Assembly: GCA_030377915.1 (NCBI GenBank) | Contig: JAUCFZ010000008.1 | Coordinates: 1 to 37,458, forward strand | Direction of reading: 5' to 3' | DNA from: Clostridiaceae bacterium HSG29 | GTDB lineage: Bacteria; Bacillota; Clostridia; Peptostreptococcales; Acidaminobacteraceae | DNA: 37,458 bases | Shown here: positions 9,181-16,960 of the stretch, one piece after another | Layout of the letters: every line of letters begins with the position of its first letter | Position numbering within the stretch: position 1 is the first letter of the stretch | Position numbers and translations under genes: made by a program | The notes under the pieces: generated by a model | Told to the model about the DNA's origin: nothing | Databases searched by the model: none | What the model saw: the letters and a program-made list of their open reading frames with translations, nothing else

Positions 9181-9204
9181 AAAAGAGCGTAATGCTCTTT
9201 TTTT
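9181..9204 (+). terminator. Intrinsic terminator of the hut operon
   Basis: AAAAGAGC (9181-9188) pairs with GCTCTTTT (9194-9201) across loop GTAAT, followed by further Ts. It lies four bases after the fchA stop codon. Confidence 0.85.
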
Positions 9205-9213
9205 AAAACAATA

Positions 9214-9231
9214 AGCGCAAGCGCTTGCGCT
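9214..9231. promoter_or_regulatory. 18-bp perfect GC-rich palindrome abutting a ribosome binding site
   Basis: AGCGCAAGCGCTTGCGCT is a perfect palindrome with twelve G/C bases in a region that is otherwise strongly AT-rich. It contains CAAGCGCTTG, a symmetric core with a central CG of the type bound by LacI/GalR regulators. It ends two bases before the AAGGAGG of the aldo/keto reductase gene. It could be an operator or, as RNA, a hairpin beside the ribosome binding site. No T run follows, so it is not a terminator. Confidence 0.6.
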
Positions 9232-9241
9232 AAGGAGGAAA

Positions 9242-10201
9242 ATGAATAAAAAAATAAAAATTGGAGATAAGTATCCTACCGATTTAGGATTTGGTTGTTG
9301 GCAGTTATCTGGAAAAGATTCATGGTCAAATTTTAATGAAAAGGAAATGATTGAAACAGTAGAAATAGCAATAGCTAAAGGTATAAATTTTTTTGATGTT
9401 GCTCCTGTATATGGTCTAGGAAAAGCTGAAAGTTTATTAGGAAAAATTGTTAAAAAGAAAAGAAAAGATATTATTATAGCAAGTAAATGTGGTTTAGTAT
9501 GGGATGAAAAAAATAATGTAACAAATAATTTAACAAGAAAAAGTCTAAATCAGGAAATTGATGAATCGTTAAAAAGACTTAATACTGACTATATTGATTT
9601 ATATCAAATTCATTGGCCTGATCCTAATACAAATATTAAAGAAACGATTTTGGCTTTAGAGGATATTAAAAGGGAAGGAAAGATTCTTGAAATCGGTGTT
9701 TCTAATTTTTCATTAGATTTATTAAAAGAAGCTATGAAGTATGGAAATATAAAAACATTTCAAGGACTTTATAATATGATTGAAAGAAATGCAAGTTCAT
9801 ATCATAATATTAAACTTGGATATGAAGTAGAAAATGAGATTTTTACTTTTTTAAAGGAAAATAATATGGAATTTCTTCCTTATAGCCCATTAATGCAGGG
9901 TTTACTTTCCGGAAAATATAATAAGAAAAATAATTTCGATGAAATAGATGTAAGAAGTTCGAATCCTGAGTTAAACAATGAAAAATTACTTGTAAATTTA
10001 GAAAAAGTTGAAAAATTAAAATTAATTACGAAAGATATAAATATGCCGTTAAGTGCAATTGCAATTAAGTACATCTTAGAAAAAGGACCTATAATGTCCG
10101 TAATTGCTGGAGCTTCAAATATTAATCAATTAGATGAACATTTACAATATAAAAACTTTAAATTACCTAAAGAAATTATTAATGAAATAGATAAATTATA
10201 A
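9242..10201 (+). CDS. Aldo/keto reductase
   Basis: The 319-residue NAD(P)H-dependent oxidoreductase has an (alpha/beta)8 barrel fold. The catalytic tetrad is visible: Asp and Tyr in DVAPVYGLGKAESLLG (about residues 45-60), Lys in IIASKCGLVWD (about 80) and His in YQIHWPDPN (about 122). The cofactor region IGVSNFS and the late SVIAGASNINQL are also present. It resembles the YajO/Tas-type family members that reduce sugars or quinones; the true substrate is unknown. AAGGAGG lies four bases before the ATG. It is separated from the hut operon by a terminator and an unusual palindrome, so it may be controlled independently; no separate promoter is obvious in the 37-base gap. Confidence 0.9.
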   Translation: MNKKIKIGDKYPTDLGFGCWQLSGKDSWSNFNEKEMIETVEIAIAKGINFFDVAPVYGLGKAESLLGKIVKKKRKDIIIASKCGLVWDEKNNVTNNLTRKSLNQEIDESLKRLNTDYIDLYQIHWPDPNTNIKETILALEDIKREGKILEIGVSNFSLDLLKEAMKYGNIKTFQGLYNMIERNASSYHNIKLGYEVENEIFTFLKENNMEFLPYSPLMQGLLSGKYNKKNNFDEIDVRSSNPELNNEKLLVNLEKVEKLKLITKDINMPLSAIAIKYILEKGPIMSVIAGASNINQLDEHLQYKNFKLPKEIINEIDKL

Positions 10202-10285
10202 TTTCATACTTTTTTCATATTTATTACATCTTTCTAATTTATTTTGGTTGTATTATTAAATCATAGAAGAAAAGGAAGTGATAAT

Positions 10286-10918
10286 ATGAAAAAATTTATA
10301 AGCTTAATCGGATTAAGTATGATGTTGTTATTAGTAATGGTACCTATGAGTTTTGCAGATGAGAAAGCTCCAAATTTAGACAAGGAAGCAAGAACTTTAA
10401 AAGCGCATGAAAGAAATACTAAGCTTTACACAAACTACGATTCAGAAGATTTAGATGAATATCTTGATTTATTTGATGAACATGAAACTGTACATGAAAG
10501 TATTAATGAAATAAGAGATGAATTAAAAGATTTAAGAGAAGGAAATAATGGTTTTACTAGAGAAGAAGCGCAAGCTTATAGAAAAGAGCTTGGCGAAAAA
10601 GTAAAAAGTGAAGAAATAACAAGAGAAGAAGCTAAGGTAATGTTTGAAGAATTTACTGGTATTACAAAAGATGAATTGGATGCTAATAGAGAAGGAAATT
10701 CTACATTTAAAGAAGAATTAGAAGCTCTTAAGATTAAATTAGAATCAAATATGGAGGAAAGAAAATTTGTTAAAGAAAATATATTTGATCAAATGTTTGA
10801 GAATAATGACGAGGAAGTAGGAAATTTATTGAATGAACTTCTAAGTTTACAGAATGAACATCTTGAGTATGATTACGAGAAATTAGATATTTTAACTAGA
10901 ATGCTTGATAGTATTTAA
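10286..10918 (+). CDS. Secreted, highly charged helical protein of unknown function
   Basis: The 210-residue product starts with a clear signal peptide (MKKFISLIGLSMMLLLVMVP, then MSFA and probable cleavage before DEKAPN). The mature part is almost entirely predicted helix, rich in Glu, Lys and Asp with repeated Leu spacing, compatible with coiled coil; there is no cysteine and no second membrane segment. Repeated themes such as TREEAQAYRKELGEK and TREEAKVMFEEFTG suggest an internal duplication of a helix-turn unit. AAGGAAGTG precedes the ATG at 10286; the upstream in-frame start at 10244 lacks a ribosome binding site and would bury the signal peptide. A terminator follows. I do not recognise the family. 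Confidence 0.75.
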   Translation: MKKFISLIGLSMMLLLVMVPMSFADEKAPNLDKEARTLKAHERNTKLYTNYDSEDLDEYLDLFDEHETVHESINEIRDELKDLREGNNGFTREEAQAYRKELGEKVKSEEITREEAKVMFEEFTGITKDELDANREGNSTFKEELEALKIKLESNMEERKFVKENIFDQMFENNDEEVGNLLNELLSLQNEHLEYDYEKLDILTRMLDSI

Positions 10919-10940
10919 ATTAGCAAAATAATATTTTATT

Positions 10941-10964
10941 AAACCACTTTCAAAGTGGTTTTTT
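10941..10964 (+). terminator. Intrinsic terminator
   Basis: AAACCACTTT (10941-10950) pairs with AAAGTGGTTT (10952-10961), then a short T run. It closes the secreted-protein transcript. Confidence 0.85.
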
Positions 10965-10965
10965 G

Positions 10966-10994
10966 TTTACATATAAATTGAAATATTATACAAT
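10966..10994 (+). promoter_or_regulatory. Promoter of the mtnN-degV genes
   Basis: TTTACA (10966-10971) and TACAAT (10989-10994) are 17 bases apart, directly after the preceding terminator and 25 bases before the nucleosidase start. Confidence 0.65.
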
Positions 10995-11018
10995 GGATTA
11001 GTATAAAAGGAGTTGATT

Positions 11019-11651
11019 ATGTTCGGATTAGTAGTAGCAATGCAAGAAGAAATGGAACTCTTATTAATGAACCTTCATCAAGATATATTTGAAAAAAATG
11101 AAGATGTTTATTGTAAGTATAAATTCAATTTAAATGGTAAAAATATAGTTGGAATAATCTCAGGTGTTGGGAAAATTAAAGCTAGTGCAGCAACGGAACA
11201 TTTGCTTTCTAACTATGAGATTTCAAAAGTTTTAAATTTTGGAATGTCTGGAGGTATTGATAAAAATACTGAAATTGGAGAAATAGTAAATATTATTAAA
11301 AGTTATGATAATGATGAAGATTTATCAGCATTTGGACATGAAAAAGTAGTAAGAGAATTAGTAGAAATTGAGAATTTTGATTATAAAAAAGGTATATGTG
11401 TAACTGGCGATAAATTTGTTAATGATTATAATGAATCAAAATATATTAATGAAAAATATGATGCGATTTGTTATGAAATGGAGTTGTCAGCAATATCAAT
11501 GGTTTGCAATATGCATAAAATTCCGATAATATCACTTAAATATATTTCAGATAAAGCAGATGAAAATGCAGAATTTGATTTTGAGGAATCATTAAAACAA
11601 GCAACATTAAGTTTTAGTAAGTTCTTAATTGATACTATAAACGAGCTATAA
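11019..11651 (+). CDS. mtnN: 5'-methylthioadenosine/S-adenosylhomocysteine nucleosidase-like protein
   Basis: A 210-residue member of the PNP/UDP phosphorylase fold. MtnN hydrolyses methylthioadenosine and S-adenosylhomocysteine to adenine plus the thio-ribose. Visible hallmarks are the N-terminal GLVVAMQEEMELLL, the glycine-rich SGVGKIKASAATEHLL, NFGMSGGI, GICVTGDKFVND, the purine/ribose-binding YEMELSAIS with its Met-Glu pair (ME), and the catalytic Asp in ISDKADENA. It is about 20 residues shorter than E. coli MtnN (232), mainly in the middle loop. The ATG at 11019 has AAGGAG seven bases upstream; a TTG at 11013 is too close to that site. It lies in a run with two degV genes. Confidence 0.85.
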   Translation: MFGLVVAMQEEMELLLMNLHQDIFEKNEDVYCKYKFNLNGKNIVGIISGVGKIKASAATEHLLSNYEISKVLNFGMSGGIDKNTEIGEIVNIIKSYDNDEDLSAFGHEKVVRELVEIENFDYKKGICVTGDKFVNDYNESKYINEKYDAICYEMELSAISMVCNMHKIPIISLKYISDKADENAEFDFEESLKQATLSFSKFLIDTINEL

Positions 11652-11665
11652 GGAGCAAAATTATT

Positions 11666-12499
11666 ATGAAACATAAGATAATAGGAGATAGTAGCACAGA
11701 TTTGAATGAAAATTTAAGAGAAAATTTTAAAATTGATATAGTTCCTTTAGTTCTAAATTTAGGTAATAAAGAATTTGTTGATATTAAAGGATTTGATACG
11801 AATCATTTCATTAATGAAATGATTAATTATGAAGGTATTCCTAAAACTGCTTGTCCATCGCCACAAGATTTTATAGAAAAATTTAAAGGTGATGAAGATG
11901 TTTTTGTTGTAACATTATCTAAAAAACTTAGTGGAACGTATAATTCAGCAGAATTAGCTAAACAAATATATTTAGAGGAAGAGACTGAAAAATTTATTCA
12001 TGTATTTAATTCAAAGTCAGCTTCAGTTGGCCAAACATTGATTGCTTTAAAAATAGATGAACTAATAAGAAATGATAAAGCAAGTGATGAAATAGTTGAA
12101 ATAACAGATAAATATATTGAGGAGATGCAGACATTTTTTGTTGCTGAATCATTAGATAATTTTATTAAAAATGGAAGAATTTCTAAATTATCTGGAGCTA
12201 TTGCAAGCACATTAAATATTATCCCTATTATGGGTTCTTTGCCAAGTGGTGATATTGAATTAAAAACTAAAAGCATTGGAAAAAAAGTTTATAAAAAATT
12301 AGTTGAAATAATAATAGAAAAATCTTTTGAACAGGAAAATAGAATTTTAGGTATTGCTCATGTAAATAATTTTAAAAGAGCTAATAAAATAAAAATAGAA
12401 TTAGAAAAAAAATGTAGTTTTAAAGATATTATAATTGTTGAAACAGGAGGATTATCAAGTATATATTGTGATAACCAGGGTATTATTATTGCTTTCTAG
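11666..12499 (+). CDS. DegV family fatty-acid-binding protein (first of tandem pair)
   Basis: The 277-residue DegV/FakB-type protein. In this family the protein cradles a fatty acid, and FakA kinase phosphorylates the bound acyl chain for phospholipid synthesis. The N-terminal domain has GDSSTDLNENL and the head-group segment PKTACPSPQDF (about residues 58-68), then SKKLSGTYNSAELAKQ and FNSKSASVGQ; the C-terminal domain has FIKNGRISKLSGAIASTLNI and ends GGLSSIYCDNQGI. AAGGAG overlaps the preceding stop codon, so it is in the same operon as the nucleosidase. No fakA is in this window. The ligand is not predictable. Confidence 0.9.
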   Translation: MKHKIIGDSSTDLNENLRENFKIDIVPLVLNLGNKEFVDIKGFDTNHFINEMINYEGIPKTACPSPQDFIEKFKGDEDVFVVTLSKKLSGTYNSAELAKQIYLEEETEKFIHVFNSKSASVGQTLIALKIDELIRNDKASDEIVEITDKYIEEMQTFFVAESLDNFIKNGRISKLSGAIASTLNIIPIMGSLPSGDIELKTKSIGKKVYKKLVEIIIEKSFEQENRILGIAHVNNFKRANKIKIELEKKCSFKDIIIVETGGLSSIYCDNQGIIIAF

Positions 12500-12508
12500 G
12501 AGGATGAA

Positions 12509-13339
12509 ATGGGAAATATTATTGCTGATAGTAGTTTAGATATTAATGATGATTTAAAGGAATTAGGTATTAAATTTATACCGTTTAAATTATATTTAGG
12601 AGATAAGGAATATATCGATGATGAAAAACTGAATCCGATCGACTTTATTTCAGATATGGTTAAATTTGATGGTTTGCCAAAAACAGCTTGCCCATCGCCG
12701 CATGATTTTATGGAAGCATTTGAGGAAAAAAAGAATAATTTTGTAGTAACAATTTCTGAAAAATTAAGTGGAACTTATAATTCTGCAATACTTGCAAAAA
12801 AATTATTTGAGGAAAAAAACACTGAGGGATTTGTACATGTATTTAATTCGAAATCTGCATCTGTTGGTGAAACATTAACTGCAATAAAAATTAATGAATT
12901 ACTTGAAAATAATTATAATACTGAAGTTATTGTTAAGACAGTAGAAAAATATATTGAAAATATGCGTACTTTCTTTGTTTCGGAAAATTTAAACAATTTA
13001 ATGAAAAACGGACGTATTTCAAAATTCCAGGGAACAATGGCAAATATATTTAGTATTAAGCCTGTTATGGGAACAAATGACGAAGGTGAAATAATTTTAT
13101 ATGAAAAATGTAGAGGCATAAAAAAAGCCTATACTACATTGAAAAATATTGTTAAGGAAAATGGTGGAAATATGAATGAAAAAATTCTTGCAATTTCACA
13201 TGTTAACAATATTGAGAGAGCTAATTATCTAAAAGAATTAATAGAAGAAGAATGTAATTTCAAGGAAATAATTATTATGCAAACTGGTGGATTATCAAGT
13301 TTATATTGCGATAATAAAGGAATAATATTGTCATTTTAA
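12509..13339 (+). CDS. DegV family fatty-acid-binding protein (second of tandem pair)
   Basis: The 276-residue product aligns with the previous gene along its whole length: IADSSLDINDDLKELG, PKTACPSPHDFMEAFEEK, SEKLSGTYNSAILAKK, HVFNSKSASVGET, LMKNGRISKFQGTMANIFSI and GGLSSLYCDNKGI. This points to tandem duplication followed by divergence. Both copies keep the head-group-binding Ser/Thr regions, so both should be functional lipid binders, perhaps with different acyl preferences as reported for paralogous FakB proteins. AGGAGG overlaps the stop of the first copy. A weak hairpin follows. Confidence 0.9.
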   Translation: MGNIIADSSLDINDDLKELGIKFIPFKLYLGDKEYIDDEKLNPIDFISDMVKFDGLPKTACPSPHDFMEAFEEKKNNFVVTISEKLSGTYNSAILAKKLFEEKNTEGFVHVFNSKSASVGETLTAIKINELLENNYNTEVIVKTVEKYIENMRTFFVSENLNNLMKNGRISKFQGTMANIFSIKPVMGTNDEGEIILYEKCRGIKKAYTTLKNIVKENGGNMNEKILAISHVNNIERANYLKELIEEECNFKEIIIMQTGGLSSLYCDNKGIILSF

Positions 13340-13355
13340 CTCTAGAATTAGAGTT
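13338..13355 (+). terminator. Weak hairpin, possible terminator after degV
   Basis: AACTCTA (13338-13344) pairs with TAGAGTT (13349-13355) across GAAT and overlaps the degV stop codon. The downstream T run is poor (TTAATTAT), so termination would be partial. Confidence 0.4.
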
Positions 13356-13406
13356 TAATTATAAAATGAAAAGTTTATGTTACATTGTATTAATGAGGGG
13401 GAGAAA

Positions 13407-14480
13407 ATGAGAAAAAAATTGTTTATACCAGGTCCAGTTGATGTGGCAGAAGATGTTTTAGCTAAAATGGCTACACCTATGATTAGTCATAGAAGTAAAG
13501 AAGCATCAGAACTTCAAAAAAGAATAAGTGATAATTTAAGAAAATTAATGTTCACTGAAAATGAAATTTTATTGTCGACTTCATCAGGTAGCGGATTAAT
13601 GGAAGCTGCAATGAGAAGTTGTACTGTTAAAAAAGCTGCAGTTTTTTCAATGGGTGCTTTTGGTGAAAGATGGTATAAAATGGCAACTAGTAATGGTGTC
13701 GATGCTGATGTTTTTAATGTTGAATGGGGTAATGCAATTACACCAAAAATGGTTGATGATGCATTAAAAACTGGTGAATATGATTTAATTACTGTTACTC
13801 ATAATGAAACATCATCTGGTGTTATGAATCCTTTAGATGAAATTTCTGAAGTTGTTAAAAAATATCCAGAAGTTGTATTTTGCCTTGATACAGTAAGTTC
13901 TTTAGGTGGAGCAAAAATTGAAGTAGATAAATGGGGTGTAGATATATGTATTTCATCTACTCAAAAATGTTTAGGATTGCCTCCAGGATTGTCTTTATGC
14001 AGTGTTTCTGATAAAGCGATAGAAGCTGCAAAAAAAGTAGATTATAAAGGATTTTATTTTGACTTGGTAAATATTAAAAAATATGTTGATTCAAAACCAT
14101 ATCAATATCCTTCTACTCCATCATTATCACATATGTTTGCACTTGATTATCAATTAGACAAAATATTAAATGTTGAAGGACTTGAAAATAGATTTAATAG
14201 ACATGCTGAAAACGCAAAATTTGTTAGAGATTGGGCAAAAAAGAATTTTGATTTATATTCTGATGAATTATATTTGTCAAATACAGTTACAAATATTAAA
14301 AATACTAAAGGAATCTCAGTAAAAGATTTAAATAATGCTTTAGGTGAAAGAGGATATGTAATTTCTAATGGTTATGGTGAATTAAAAGAAAAAGCGTTTA
14401 GAATTGCACATATGGCTGAAGCAACTAAAGAAAATTTAGAAGATTTATTTAAAGAAATTGAAGATATTTTAGGTTTATAA
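13407..14480 (+). CDS. Class V aminotransferase acting as phosphoserine aminotransferase (probable)
   Basis: A 357-residue PLP enzyme of the alanine-glyoxylate / serine-pyruvate aminotransferase group. N-terminal LFIPGPVDVAEDVLAKMATP is typical. The PLP lysine is K187 in ISSTQKCLGLPPGLS, and D161 in FCLDTVSSLGG should contact the pyridine nitrogen. The gene sits directly upstream of serA, an arrangement known in Thermotoga and Clostridia where this class V protein replaces the standard SerC. That supports the reaction 3-phosphohydroxypyruvate plus glutamate to phosphoserine; this role is inference from context, and alanine-glyoxylate activity is the alternative. GAGGGGGAG marks the start at 13407; the frame is open to 13377 without a ribosome binding site. 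Confidence 0.87.
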   Translation: MRKKLFIPGPVDVAEDVLAKMATPMISHRSKEASELQKRISDNLRKLMFTENEILLSTSSGSGLMEAAMRSCTVKKAAVFSMGAFGERWYKMATSNGVDADVFNVEWGNAITPKMVDDALKTGEYDLITVTHNETSSGVMNPLDEISEVVKKYPEVVFCLDTVSSLGGAKIEVDKWGVDICISSTQKCLGLPPGLSLCSVSDKAIEAAKKVDYKGFYFDLVNIKKYVDSKPYQYPSTPSLSHMFALDYQLDKILNVEGLENRFNRHAENAKFVRDWAKKNFDLYSDELYLSNTVTNIKNTKGISVKDLNNALGERGYVISNGYGELKEKAFRIAHMAEATKENLEDLFKEIEDILGL

Positions 14481-14501
14481 TTTGTTGGGGGGAGTAGTTT
14501 T

Positions 14502-15413
14502 ATGATAAGAGTACTTGCAAATGATACAATTGCTGAATCTGCTGTTAAAGAATTAGAAAATTCTGGTTTTGAAGTGGTACATCATCATTATGATAATGAT
14601 GAGCTTCTTAATGAAATAAAGAATTTTGATTGTATTATAGTTAGATCAGGAACAAAAGTAAGAAATGATGTAATTGATGCTTCTAAAGAAACTGGAAGAT
14701 TAAAATTAATTGTTAGAGGTGGAGTTGGTGTTGACAATATCAATGTTAAACACGCTGAGGAAAACGATATAACAGTTAAAAATACTCCAAATGCTTCTAG
14801 TAATTCTGTAGCTGAACTTGCAATTGGCCATATGTTTACATTGTTAAGACATGTTCATATGTCTAACATTAGCATGAGAAATGGTGAATGGAATAAGAAA
14901 AAATATAAAGGCTATGAATTAATGGGCAAGACTCTTGGACTTTATGGATTTGGAAGAATTGGTCAATCAGTTGCAAAAAAAGCAAGTGCGTTGGGAATGA
15001 AAATAATTTATAATACTCGTTCAGGAGAGAAACCAGGATTTGATGATTTTAAATTTGTTAAACTTGATGAGCTTTATAAAAATGCAGATATTATATCGTT
15101 GCATGTACCTTATATAAAAGATAAAGGACCTGCAATTACTAGTAACGAATTTTCAACAATGAAAAAAGGTGTTTTTATCATTAATCTTGCAAGAGGTGGA
15201 GTAATTGATGAAAACGATTTAATGAATGCTATAGATGAGGGGATTGTTGCAGGGGCTTCACTTGATGTATTCGAGAATGAACCAAAAATAAATGAAAAAT
15301 TATTAAATTGTGATAGAATTTCTTTATCACCTCATATCGGTGCATCTACTTATGAAGCACAAACAAGAATTGGCGAAGAGATATGTAGCGTTATTGTAGA
15401 TTTTTTTAAATAA
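14502..15413 (+). CDS. serA: D-3-phosphoglycerate dehydrogenase, short form
   Basis: The 303-residue D-2-hydroxyacid dehydrogenase oxidises 3-phosphoglycerate to 3-phosphohydroxypyruvate, the first step of serine synthesis. The Rossmann nucleotide fold shows LGLYGFGRIGQSVAKKA (about residues 145-161). Substrate and catalytic regions are VRGGVGVDNINVKHAE, INLARGGVIDENDL, SLDVFENEP and the catalytic His in LSPHIGASTYEAQ. It ends after the catalytic domain without the C-terminal ACT domain of longer SerA enzymes, so feedback inhibition by serine through ACT is not expected. GGGGGGAG precedes the ATG. It is flanked by the partner aminotransferase and DUF1015, which strengthens the serine assignment. 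Confidence 0.92.
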   Translation: MIRVLANDTIAESAVKELENSGFEVVHHHYDNDELLNEIKNFDCIIVRSGTKVRNDVIDASKETGRLKLIVRGGVGVDNINVKHAEENDITVKNTPNASSNSVAELAIGHMFTLLRHVHMSNISMRNGEWNKKKYKGYELMGKTLGLYGFGRIGQSVAKKASALGMKIIYNTRSGEKPGFDDFKFVKLDELYKNADIISLHVPYIKDKGPAITSNEFSTMKKGVFIINLARGGVIDENDLMNAIDEGIVAGASLDVFENEPKINEKLLNCDRISLSPHIGASTYEAQTRIGEEICSVIVDFFK

Positions 15414-15427
15414 TAGGGAGGAAATTA

Positions 15428-16681
15428 ATGTCAGTAGTTAGACCTTTTAAGGCAATTAAACCAAGAAAAAATTTAGTTGAAAAAGTTGCTTCACTTCCAT
15501 ATGATGTAATGAATCGTGTAGAAGCAAAAGAAATGGCAAAAGGTAATGAATTTTCATTTTTACATGTTGTAAGATCTGAAATGGATGTAGATGATACTGT
15601 AGACGCATATGATGAAATTGTATATAAAACTGCTAGGAAAAATTTGGATAAAATGATCGATGATGAAATTTTAGTCCAAGATGAAAAACCAATGTTTTAT
15701 ATTTACAGACAAATTATGAATGGAAGAGTTCAAACTGGATTAGTAGGCGTTACTTCAATTGATGATTATATGAATAATATAATTAAAAAACATGAATTTA
15801 CAAGAGCAAAAAAAGAGGTAGATAGAATAAATAATTTTGATCATTGTGATGCAAATACTGCACCAATATTCTTAACTTATAGAAAAAATGATGAAATTTC
15901 GACTATTGTTAACGATTGGATTAAATTTCATATGCCAGTATATAATTTTAAATCAGAAGATGAAATTACACATATTGTTTGGGAATTGACTGAAGATGGA
16001 TTAAATAAAAGAATTGAAGAAATATTTGAAAATGAGATTGATTCATTATATATTGCAGATGGACATCATAGATCAGCTTCAAGTGTAAAAGTAGGAATGA
16101 AAAGACGTGAAGCAAATCCTAATTTTACTGGAGATGAAGAATATAATTACTTTATGTCTGTAATGTTCCCAGATGAAGATTTATTTATAATGGATTATAA
16201 CAGAGTTATTTATAATTTAAATGGTTTGACTAATGATGAGTTTATGGAAAAAGTAAAAGAAAAATTTAAAGTTGAAAAATCAGACGAAGCAGAGCCATAT
16301 AGACCAATGAAAAAACATACTTACGGTATGTATCTTGAAAATAGTTGGTATGTTATAGAAGCAAAAGAAGGTATATATGATGCTAATGATCCTGTAGATA
16401 GATTAGATGTATCAATTCTACAAGAAAATATATTGAGACCATTATTAGGAATAGAAGATCCAAGAACAAGTGAAGGAATTGATTTTGTTGGTGGAATAAG
16501 AGGGCTTAAGGAATTAGAAGAAAGAGTAAACGAAGGTAAAAAAGTTGCTTTTTCAATGTATCCTACAACTATGGAAGATTTATTAGCAATTGCTGATGCT
16601 GGAAAAGTAATGCCTCCTAAATCAACTTGGTTCGAACCAAAACTTAGAAGTGGATTATTTGTTCACCGATTATTTGATTAA
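15428..16681 (+). CDS. DUF1015 family protein
   Basis: The 417-residue product carries DUF1015 signatures: N-terminal VVRPFKAIKPRKNLVEKVAS followed by LPYDV, FLHVVRSEMDVD, GLVGVTSIDDY and the strongly conserved IADGHHRSASS, then EDPRTSEGIDFVGG and MPPKSTWFEPKLRSGLFVHR at the C-terminus. The His-rich DGHHR resembles a catalytic or metal site. The family has no firmly established activity, though it is repeatedly found next to serA and the class V aminotransferase, so a role in serine or phosphoserine metabolism is suspected. GGGAGG precedes the ATG, 14 bases after serA. A strong terminator follows. Confidence 0.9.
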   Translation: MSVVRPFKAIKPRKNLVEKVASLPYDVMNRVEAKEMAKGNEFSFLHVVRSEMDVDDTVDAYDEIVYKTARKNLDKMIDDEILVQDEKPMFYIYRQIMNGRVQTGLVGVTSIDDYMNNIIKKHEFTRAKKEVDRINNFDHCDANTAPIFLTYRKNDEISTIVNDWIKFHMPVYNFKSEDEITHIVWELTEDGLNKRIEEIFENEIDSLYIADGHHRSASSVKVGMKRREANPNFTGDEEYNYFMSVMFPDEDLFIMDYNRVIYNLNGLTNDEFMEKVKEKFKVEKSDEAEPYRPMKKHTYGMYLENSWYVIEAKEGIYDANDPVDRLDVSILQENILRPLLGIEDPRTSEGIDFVGGIRGLKELEERVNEGKKVAFSMYPTTMEDLLAIADAGKVMPPKSTWFEPKLRSGLFVHRLFD

Positions 16682-16710
16682 TCATAAAATTAAAAATAAA
16701 AATATAAAAA

Positions 16711-16750
16711 AACAAATCCTAATATTTAGAAAAAGGATTTGTTTTTTTTT
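16711..16750. terminator. Bidirectional terminator
   Basis: AACAAATCCT (16711-16720) pairs with AGGATTTGTT (16734-16743). Going right it is followed by a long T run to 16750, and going left by a run of Ts on the minus strand (complement of 16704-16710). It ends both the serine operon and the 60-residue minus-strand gene, whose stop codon lies in the hairpin. Confidence 0.85.
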
Positions 16751-16901
16751 CGAAATCTTCAATTTTGTAGAATGATGTTTTATCAACATATTCTTCAATA
16801 AACACATTTTGATAGGTATTATTGCTAATGATATCAGCATTATAACAATTTTGAGCATCATCATTATATAATTTGATTACATGATTATTATAAGAAATCA
16901 T
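16719..16901 (-). CDS. 60-residue conserved-looking small protein, unknown function
   Basis: A soluble product of 60 residues, beginning MISYNNHVIKLYNDDAQNCY and ending TNPFSKY, rich in Asn, Tyr, Asp and Glu. There is no signal peptide or membrane segment. GGGAGGAT stands six bases before the ATG, an excellent ribosome binding site, and a good promoter (TAGACT, 17 bases, TGGTATAAT) lies just upstream. The last codons run through the bidirectional terminator. These signals together argue for a real, independently transcribed gene. It lies downstream of the PilZ gene on the same strand. I do not recognise the family. Confidence 0.65.
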   Translation of the reverse strand: MISYNNHVIKLYNDDAQNCYNADIISNNTYQNVFIEEYVDKTSFYKIEDFEKKTNPFSKY

Positions 16902-16928
16902 TCTATCCTCCCATCATATTATGCTAAC

Positions 16929-16957
16929 ATTATACCATAGAAATGACAATTAGTCTA
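16929..16957 (-). promoter_or_regulatory. Promoter of the 60-residue protein gene
   Basis: On the minus strand TAGACT (complement of 16952-16957) and TATAAT (complement of 16929-16934) are 17 bases apart. TGG just before TATAAT gives an extended -10 box. Confidence 0.65.
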
Positions 16958-16960
16958 TTT

